From the NCBI GenBank assembly GCA_025024175.1, contig QCXZ01000041.1:429786-493785 (forward strand): 64,000 nt of DNA. Direction: 5' to 3'. Shown piece by piece: positions 54,896 to 64,000 of the stretch. The notes beneath the pieces are model-generated. The model saw only the letters and a list, made by a program, of their open reading frames with translations, made no database searches and had not been told where the DNA came from. The first letter of the stretch is position 1; each line of letters starts with the position of its first letter. The stretch is from Rhyzopertha dominica. Its lineage: Eukaryota; Arthropoda; Insecta; Coleoptera; Bostrichidae. The translations under genes and the position numbers were made by a program.

Positions 54896-57800
54896 ATGAA
54901 CTGTCAGTCTAGGGCAGTGAGGAGACGAAGACCCAGCGACCATGAAGCGCAGCTGATACAAATGGATACGTTTTTCCCGAAAATCATGGAAGCTGACGAT
55001 GGCAGAGAAGAAAACTTAAAGGGTAAAAGAGGCATCCGGTCAGTAAAAATACTCCAATCTGAATTTTCCATCAGAAACCGTCAGGGAACTTCAAGCAAGC
55101 TTTTTTCCGATAAGTCCACGTTGTGTTACCGGCAGCTTCCTAGCGAACTTCCTGTTGAAGTCGCCTCTTGTCGTAGAAGAGGACGATAGTCGGCTTCCCA
55201 AAATCAAGGAAACACTATCGAAGGATTTTTTCTCTGTAAACAGAGACCAAGGATTTATCTTTCAGTTACCCAGATGGCCCACGGAATGTCAGGTTTTAGA
55301 AGGAAGAATCAGCCACATAAGCTACGTTCCACCCAGTCCAGAACCGTACTATGTACCCACAGGAAACGAGGCGCAACCGAAGCCCATAGGGGAAGAATGC
55401 GGAATTATCGTCTACCAATACTATCCCATCAGTGCGGTTAATTATGTGAGTACCAGAACAGTTTTTCAAAAATTTTTCGATTATCTTTGGTTTAAAATCT
55501 CTTAATATAAAGCAAATTCACCCGCTTCAAAATATCAATACCTTTGTGCACTTTTAAGTATTGATTTCAGACATCGAATACTTTGCCCACATTGAAAAAA
55601 TTGAGATGATACCACCTCTTCTGTAATGTTTCCTTCTCCTAAGTTTATTTTTTCACTGGTTGTTGAATTCAACCAATTTCTTGTCGCTGATAATAGAGGC
55701 AAATAACTATAAACACAGTGAACTTTATACAAACGAATTACACTAATGAGTTCACAATACGCTTAAAGTAGTGCAAATGCAATGACACTGCACTGCTCGT
55801 GGTCATAATATATAGCCAATCTAAAATGAAAAAATCCTAACCACAAAGAATTAATTCACTTCTTTATGCACGTCCCAGTACTGTTTCCAAATTAACAATT
55901 TACTGCTAGAGGGTTGGAGTTTTAATACTCTAAATTTTACTAATTTCGTACGATTCTGCAAGTACAACTGAATGAATCAATAGCATATTTCAATAGAGAC
56001 ACAGTCAAAAGTCTGAAAGAGATGCTACCTGATCGCCATTTAAGCTGTCGGTTATTATAGATACTGGAAGTACCATTCCATTTGTTGTTCAGTGTCCTTT
56101 CCCAAGGCACCAAAAATATTTCGATTGTCTCTTGCATCGCCTTTAAGATTGTCAAAAGTTTTCTGTAACTATAATCAATCTCACTGAGAAATCTAAACCT
56201 TGAATATCGCCTGACTTCTCGTTCTGATAGTTTAGTAGATCCAGCGTTGGCGGAAGCAAATATTTACTACCGACCTGTCCAGCGCCAGAAGAAAACAGTT
56301 TGCGTTTCGAATCAAGGTTTGAATCCGGCAACTTGGCCAAAGCGATCAGGATAACTCCTAATTACTACGAGCTGTACCTCAGGACTGATCTTTACACGAA
56401 CAAGCACATGCAGTGGTTTTACTTCAAAATTACCAACATGAGGAAGAACTTCCTGTACAGGTTTTCAATAGTCAACTTGTCCAAAGATGACAGCCTGTAC
56501 AATGAAGGGATGAAGCCTTTGATGTATTCCAAGAAGGATTCCCTGCTTCACACCATTGGTTGGAGGCATTGTGGAGATAACATTACCTATTTCTGCAACG
56601 ATAATGTGTGAGTTAAACTATAGCTTCAAAAAGTTTCTTTAATTTTGCATGCATATATAAAGGTCAAATCGCCATCTCAAAAATGTAGCACACTGCGGTT
56701 TATTTCAGTTTTTTTTATGTTTTTGCCTGAGAGTTTTAAGCGCATATTTGGAGAGAGTGCTTTGGACGGCGTACACAGTATAAATTAGTAATTGCACCAT
56801 ATTATGTATAGACTAAACATGTTCATTTTATACTTCTATGATTAAATACTACAGCACATTAAAAATAACAACAAAATTATATTTTAAGCAAAGCTTTGTT
56901 CGTAATTCCCAGCATATCCAGATTACGAAAACTATGTTTGCCATCACGAAATCTGTTACAACGCAATCTTTTGATATCAAAATCAATAATTAAATTACCA
57001 GCCCATTTTCCTATGCGGTCTAAAAATAACATCGACGGAGACTCCTTTCTTTGTCATATGTATTACCTCATTTATCTCTGTCTAATAATTAACTTCCTTG
57101 TGATAACCAACAACATAAAGTTCGACCCAATATTTTGTATTAGCTTCAAAATTAAATTTTTAGCTGTATGGTGTGCAAAAATTATAAATATAAAAAATAT
57201 TTATTTATTATATTTAAGACGTTTGAAGTTAACTAGTACCTGAATATTAGAGTATAGCTTACAAAGTTTCGATTTTTCTCGAATATTTTTGATAATACTG
57301 CCATTAAGCCAATGAGGATATTTGTTTTCTGTTTAACCTAATATTTCGGTACATATGCTTATAAGATACTATATATTTCAAATTTCACCATATAAATACG
57401 CACACGTATCTTTTGAATTGCCAAATACTTCAAAAAATGGCAGACAACATAGCATATACTAATTGGAAGTTTGCCTTTCGAAAGTTATAAGTCTGTGTAA
57501 GCTCATTCTAGCTTGGTCTTGTTTTGCATTTGTACGTAATCTCCAATGTTGGATGATGATCATCCTCTAGGCTAGAAAAAACAAGTCTAGAAGCCTATTC
57601 AGTTAGTTAAGAACAAAATTGTATTGCGCTAAATTTAAAATATACGCGAAGCTATCCAAGATATGAATTCTGCCCTATTTGGATTTGTGCAATTATAGCA
57701 TTTCTTTGCTTTTAGAGATTTTACGATCATGACAATGGAAAGAATGATTTAGACCCTTACATTTATAAAAAAAATCATGCAGACTCAAACGTTTTACTAT

Positions 57801-60800
57801 ATTTAATTCATATTTTTTTCAGTTCTAGTGAAGATCCGGATCAACAAATGAGCTACACCCTAACATTCACCCTGGAGTTCCCCCACGATGATGACGAAGT
57901 ATACTTAGCTCACAGTTATCCGTACACCTACTCGGATCTTCAGGATTACCTCATGGAGTTGTCAGAGCATCCCATCAAGTCCAGCTTCAGCACCCTGAGG
58001 CTTCTGTGCAAGACGTTGGCTGGCAACAACGTCTATTACGTTACGGTCACCTCGCCTACTTCCGCATCAGAAAACAAGGTAAATTGGGCCATTCCCCTCT
58101 TGATTGGTCGATAATGATGGGTATCTAAGTGGTGATATCGAACGCGGTTTTTTGAAAGGGTTTGCTAGAACTCATTTGGAAACTCGGCGCAGTCAATTAT
58201 GTTGTTGCGGAACGAATTTCCTTCCAAACTTTTCCAATTTGTAAACAATATTGTTGCCGAAGTAAACATGCCAAAATTTAATGCACAATTTCCGGATAGG
58301 AGTTGGTAAAGTTGTGTAATAATCAAGGAATCTATGGGACGAATTTCAATCGGGGGTTTTTTATTTTGTTTGGTGAAATCAACTGTTTGGTCGATATATT
58401 TTGATTTAGTAACAGATTGTGGAGGTGTATTAGTTTTGATTAACCACCTACCTTACTATAAAAAGATCCCTCCACAATCTCCTGGCTTATCTACCTTACA
58501 GATACATTAATTTTAATACAGGGTTCCAGAATTTAAAAAATCAATCATATTTAATCCAGAGTAGGAAACAACGATCTCAGGTGCAAGTACGGGTAGCCTT
58601 ACTAAAGAATATTTATCAAAAGACAGACATACAGATATTTATTTCGAAATCATGCTAGCAAAATTTGACATGGTGTATTGCAAAAAAGCAACAAATACTT
58701 TTCAGGAGACCTAGTCTCTAGTGAAATCAACACGCTTTCTCGAGGTATAAGAACTTAGTAGTGTCCATAACACTTTGAATTAAAAAATACAATAATAATA
58801 GTATAGTTAATCAGACTGATTCAGTACAGATGCCAACCATAATCACAGATATGACTTGGAAACAATTTTGTGTAACTTTGCAGGTTTAACATTTCCATCT
58901 TTTCATACACCAAATTTACGTACTTTCAGAAGAAACGTGCCATCGTAATCAGCGCCAGAGTTCACCCAGGAGAAACACCAGCCTCCTGGATGATGAAAGG
59001 CGTGCTCGATTTCTTAACCAGCGACTCGACCGCTGCCAAAGAGCTTCGCGAAAAATTCATCTTCAAAATAGTGCCGATGCTGAATCCCGACGGTGTCATA
59101 GTCGGCAATAACCGTTGCTCTTTGACGGGCAGAGATTTGAACAGGCAGTACAGAACGGTCATCAGAGAAACGTATCCGTCCATATGGTACACCAAGTTGA
59201 TGGTAAGAAGGTAAATTTAGAAAAGAACGCAGTATATTAAAGGGGTATCTGGCTACTTGGAGATTTGCAGATTGTTGGAGGAATGTGGGGTGGCGATGTA
59301 CTGTGATTTGCATGCCCATTCCAGGAAGCACAATGTTTTTATTTATGGTTGCGAGAACAGGAGGAAGCAGGACAGACAGCTGTTCGAGCAAGTGTTTCCG
59401 CTTATGCTCCATAAAAATGCTGCAGATAAGGTAAAGGGCGTACAGTGCTTTTAATTATTGTTGTAAAGTGTTCTATTCTAAACGAAATAAGGTTACGTTG
59501 CTCTCTCCTGATGATGCCTTTTACAAGTGGCGGCGAAACGTCGACGCAGACGCGGTCTCACTCAAAAAGACTAAGATTTCAAAACTGTGCGTTTATTTTA
59601 CTCAAAACAAATGCAATACAACCTTATTTTATTTGGAGAAATACACAGGGCATTAGTAAACGAAACTAAGTATATTAAGTGACAAGAAAATGAATACTAT
59701 GCTAAACGCATATTATCAGTTTTCATTTGAGAACTGCCATTTCCGTATACAACGGACGAAAGAAGGAACTGGAAGAGTGGTCATGTGGATGATGGGAATA
59801 GCCAATAGCTACACGATGGAAGCCTCTTTCGGCGGTTCTACAATGGGTTCGAGAGCCGACACCCATTTTTGTCCCCAAGATTATGAACAAATGGGTAGAT
59901 CCTTCTGCCAGACCCTTTTGGACTTTTACGATGAAGATCCGAGAAAGGTCAGTGTTGATCAAACAGCAGATAATTGCTGACAATACTCCCTGTTCCTTCC
60001 AGGAAAAGCTACGGATCAAGATTATCACAAGACTGTTGAAAGAAGGTTCCAGTGCAGATGAGCCGACAAATATAAAGTTGTCCGATTACTCTAGGTGAGA
60101 TAATTTCGAGTGTTGCTTTATTACGGTCTCTCTGAAAATCGTATTGAATATTTCAGCGACGAGGGTGACTCCTCAACGAGCAGTTCGACCGAATACAGAG
60201 AGGACTTCGGTTCGATCACATTAGTGGTGCCACCACCGTCACCCATCCACTTCAAGAAAGCAAAACCGAAGCTGAAGAAGAAGAACCCGAGGAACAGGAG
60301 TCCGAACGTCTTGAGGAAACCGCTGCCCATGTGCAAGGCAACGTTGGAACTCTCCGTGACTAGACGTCTGAATGCTGCGGACCGTGTGTCAGAAACTAGC
60401 GACGATAGCGACAGCGAATCCGACGTGGTGGACAAGGAGAAGAGCAAACCCGCCAGGAGAAGAAAGAAGAAGAAGAAGGTGAAGAAGAAGCAGAAAGTAC
60501 GTGAGATTATGGCCGATAGGCTTTTGGTGATCTTAAAAAATGGGCAGCTTGCCAACATTTGATCACCACTTGTGTTACACACGAGTTATGAATCTAGAAA
60601 ATAGTCTAAAGCAACTAACTCAAGTGACACCATAAAGTAGTATGTAAATTAATAGCGCTAAAGAGCTGGATAGGTTTTGTTATTTTCTTTTTTAACCTTT
60701 CACGTTTTTATCCTTTGCCCTATAAAGTACTGACATCCAGGTGCTACTAAAAATTAACACAATCGACAGGTCTGTCCCAACAAATAATGGAAGACACAGA

Positions 60801-62630
60801 GCTTTTGTCATAGTTTTCACTTACGTAAAGTATAAATCATTCACCGAACTTTTGTTTTGTCAATTTGTTTCTAATAGATACGAACGCACCTTTTCGTCTC
60901 CCGAAAACACATGAACGTTAATTTGTTACAGGAAATCACGCCTTTCGAAGCCGAATATGCCACCAAGAGTTCTCCACCTAACAGCCTCTCAGTTCTCGAG
61001 CTTACTCCTCTTGGAAAGCTTAGAGCTCACTCTTGGCATCGGTCCATAGTTGCACCACCACACAAGTGAGAAATTCCTATCCTGAAAATAAAAAAAAAGT
61101 CTTTTAAATCGCTTTCCATTTTTCAGGATTTTGACTGACACAAGCAAACGGATTACCACCCAACAACTAATTGAGGTCCAAGCCAAACTGAACTCCTTGA
61201 GGAATAGACTATGGTTAGGGGTAGGGGGTGGAGAACCGAACGTACCACTGTCATGGGGTACTGGTAATTTTTCTGTACCCCCCAGCGCTGCGCCGGTCGC
61301 GACCTTGAGGTAATTAGGGTTTTCGTGTAAACCACGTTAAGATTTCGTTGTATTGTTCGTAAATTTTACGAATAACTTTTACGACGACACTACGACATGC
61401 TACCCTACCTTGTCATTTGTTCGTTTAATTATTTTGCGTTTGATATCTGTGGTAAAAAATGTTTCATCTTGCAGACCTGCGAAGACTAAGAAGAAATCCA
61501 CGAAAAACGAAAAGTCTGATAAGAAGACTAATAAGAAGTCTAAGCATATCGATGAAAAGACTGCCAAAAAGCCACAAACTGGGTATAAGAAAATAGCTTT
61601 AAAATTGCCAGCTATACTCGATGTTAGTTTAGTATGATAGAAATCGCTTTTGCTTTTTGCTCTTATAGATGTAAGGGGTCAAAGTGCACTGTTTATTTTT
61701 TAATGTAACATCATGGTCCACTTACAGCTCTTATAGTCATCAAGTTCATCAGGCATTCATGTAATCATTTTTCTCCTCTCAGATATAATGATATACTAGG
61801 TACTCTATTTATTTACTACGACTATAGGTGACCACTGAACACCTCAGTTTTCAAATGGTTTATTCCTCACATATAAAAATAATAATTATAAATAATTAAA
61901 ATGCATGTCTATGCTGTGCTGTCTACACCCGTTAAGGCAGCTAGGTGGCTTTGTCATCATGTCAGTGTAATGCTGACAGATGGCATTGCCATCCTAAATT
62001 CTTAATCATAAATAATACTTATTTTAAAGAGTATTGTTACTACATTTTGGTATCTAAGCATGTTAATACACACAATTTAAATATTTAAAAAGGCGATACA
62101 TTTGGAATATAATTAGTGTTGGATATCTCTACAGGTATACTAACCTGAAGATGGACATAATAAAGGTTAAAAATGAAAAATAATCAAAAAAATACTCGCC
62201 ATAAGAAACAAAGAACATTAAAATTTTCACTCAGTATCCTTATTATTTTTAAGCAGGCTAACATCGTACCCTTTTCAAAAATGTCTGAAATTAAATAACA
62301 ACAGTTTGTTACAGATATTCTTGTGTAGCAACTGACTACTGGATATTAGAAGAGTTAGAAGTTACTTTGACCTCTTCTCCGTTAACCCCTGAAACTCCGG
62401 CTTCATATCATCAGGTTTATCATTTTAGGCTAAAAAGACAACCAGCACTTGAGTGGGCACCGCAGGCCACATCCCTAAAAATAAGAAAAGCCAAAAGTTT
62501 GCCGGACTCAATGCTGATGCGACGCACGAGCACCACCAAGACAGGAGCTGTCAGTTGCGACGAAGGTGAAAAGATCAAGACCAAGANGCACAAGAAGAGA
62601 AAGACCAAAAGCAAGAAGGCTGCGAAATAA
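54896..62630 (+). CDS. AGBL2: Cytosolic carboxypeptidase of the CCP2/CCP3 (AGBL2/3) type
   Basis: Proposed exons: 54,896-55,022, 55,075-55,445, 56,231-56,607, 57,823-58,078, 58,930-59,210, 59,271-59,430, 59,720-59,947, 60,003-60,094, 60,157-60,496, 60,932-61,065, 61,127-61,309, 61,475-61,582 and 62,315-62,630; about 990 residues. Such M14 metallopeptidases trim C-terminal residues, mainly glutamates, from tubulin and act at cilia and axonemes. The N-domain has [12 protein letters not shown] (about residue 108) and [10 protein letters not shown]. The catalytic domain shows HPGE (zinc ligands H389 and E392), [11 protein letters not shown] (about 429-439), DLHAHSRK (zinc ligand H485) and [10 protein letters not shown] (catalytic E558). 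The C-terminal third is acidic, then strongly basic ([15 protein letters not shown], and a Lys-rich end), without a known domain. CCP2 and CCP3 cannot be separated by eye; single insect genes often match both. The last two junctions are the least certain. Base 62,587 is ambiguous. Introns of 785, 1,215, 851, 435 and 732 nt hold no recognised gene. Confidence 0.9.
59508..59542 (+). other. Hammerhead-ribozyme-like core in a carboxypeptidase intron
   Basis: An exact CTGATGA (59,508-59,514) is followed by a possible short stem (GCC 59,516-59,518 with GGC 59,532-59,534, leaving one bulged T) and GAAACGTC (59,535-59,542). This resembles the conserved core of Penelope/retrozyme-type hammerheads. Flanking bases give only two or three pairs for stem I, so it is probably a decayed transposon remnant. 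It lies in the 289-nt intron after exon 6. Confidence 0.4.
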
Positions 62631-62651
62631 AGACTGCAAGTGTGCATAAAT

Positions 62652-62657
62652 AATAAA
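62652..62657 (+). terminator. Polyadenylation signal for the carboxypeptidase
   Basis: AATAAA 22 bases after the stop codon (62,628-62,630), in the transcribed orientation. A second AATAAA-containing AT-rich run follows near 62,812. Confidence 0.6.
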
Positions 62658-64000
62658 CTTCAGGCTAGCAATTTAAAATTAATACACCAAAAAACAATAA
62701 TTGTAACAGTTACTGCCTTAGATGTGATAGACTACTTATGGAATGCGATATCTGCGTTCCACTTCCTTTCAGTAGTTAGTATGAAACATGTAAAACATTT
62801 TTACAGTATATAAATAAATTTTTCAGCATATACAATCTCTTGGGAATTGTAAATCTTGTAGGAAAAATCATTCTTGTAGACACTAAACACTGATTCGAAT
62901 GAAAGTTTTGAAACCGGCATCATTGCTGAGAAATGAAGCTATAATCGAAACTAAAATTAATCAAAATCTGATTACATAATTATATTTTGCAAGCCCTTTG
63001 ACCTTCCATTTCCTGCAACGCGCCACTTCCATTCACTTAACCCTATCCGAAACTTTGATGTAGCGTACTCGCATCCAATCTGCCACTTAATGAGAGCTAA
63101 TTGCGTTTCAACGTGTGGTCACAAGGGCCTGGTGACCGCGTTTGAAATTATCGTGTACGCTGACGTCATTTTCATTACTGGTTTCTATTTTTAACATGGG
63201 GCGATGAAATAATTTCATAGAGAAAATGCGACCGACTATTTTAAGTGCTGTCACATTGGGACTTGAATAAAATGGGTTGGAAGCATCTTTAGTCACTCTT
63301 TTTATTAGTTTGGAAAGCATGACGAACAGAAGAAAATCTTTTTCTGTGTACTTTCAGCATGTAACCAGACGATGTAATAATATAATAATAAGAAAATCAT
63401 CTTTTATGGTGTATCGATATTGAATAAATACAACTACCATTGTTGGGCTTTAAAGGACTGTATACAAACTTTTATCGCCCAGTCGGTAATAATAATTAAC
63501 TAGGTATGCAATTTAATTAATAACGGAAGCCCTCAACGAAACGCTATATCATTTGCACAGCAAATTAATTAATAGCAAAAACGTTTTTATTCGCCGCAGG
63601 TTTTCATTAAATGAAACGCACTTTTGAACGTATGTCATTTACGTAGGGCGTTTTACGTCGTAAAAATTGCCACCGTTTTATTATTTCTTGAAAAAAAAGT
63701 TGCTTAAAGATCTGTAACGATAATTGCTTCACTTCAATCGCCATTGATAACGTCCGTAATTTTCAAAACAAATCTGTCGTAGTTGATGCCGAAGAATGTC
63801 TTACTGGGATGTCAGAACGACGATTTTTTAAAAATTACTTTTAATTTTTGGCGAATGTAACAGATTACCTAGAAGAAACTGTGATACATGTGGAGCCAGA
63901 TACACTGTCAGCACTTTTCGAAGTTTGATTAGTTCTGAACTGAATCTGAACGAATCGATGTAGCCTGTATCAAAAAAGGAACATTACAGCATAAGTAAGA
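62658..64000. other. Downstream intergenic DNA, no gene seen
   Basis: No recognisable exon, transposon terminus or RNA gene. Short open frames such as 63,108-63,320 on the minus strand have no similarity that I can name. Confidence 0.5.

Overview
The window is about 64 kb of AT-rich eukaryotic DNA, almost certainly from an insect and possibly a beetle (the order is only a guess). The evidence is three intron-containing animal genes, many introns of about 50 nt beside a few of several kb, and a background of decayed non-LTR retrotransposons, Tc1/mariner and hAT relics, MITE-like elements and satellite arrays. Nothing looks bacterial.

Layout. 1-24 kb: no supported host gene; it holds transposon fossils, a large fold-back element (18,288-21,007) carrying a 271-bp tandem satellite, and a few GC-richer islands. 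24.8-44.9 kb (+): ovo/shavenbaby, rebuilt from four exons into about 793 residues with the SNAG-like N-terminus, the acidic activation region and four C2H2 zinc fingers. Its 13.7-kb first intron holds a second copy of the satellite element, and its third intron holds a mariner-type relic. 46-51 kb: intergenic, with one clean TIR-bounded MITE-like element. 51.0-53.7 kb (-): glutamine-dependent NAD+ synthetase, nine exons, about 725 residues, with nitrilase triad residues E45, K114 and C175 and the SGGVDS P-loop. 54.9-62.6 kb (+): a cytosolic carboxypeptidase of the CCP2/CCP3 (AGBL2/3) type, thirteen exons, about 990 residues, with zinc ligands H389, E392 and H485 and catalytic E558. The synthetase and the carboxypeptidase are divergent, with 1.2 kb between their start codons. 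62.7-64 kb: no gene seen.

The three genes act separately (epidermal and germline transcription control, NAD synthesis, tubulin tail processing) and their adjacency need not be functional. The least explained signals are: a 14-bp word, GGAGACTTCAACGC, present four times between 6.5 and 29.4 kb; the fold-back element whose two arms both keep a reverse-transcriptase fragment open and which encloses a satellite; decayed hammerhead-ribozyme-like cores; and a cluster of CAAACAAAT/ATTTGTTTG palindromes. All exon boundaries were placed by eye from splice sites, phase and family resemblance; no alignment or RNA evidence was available.
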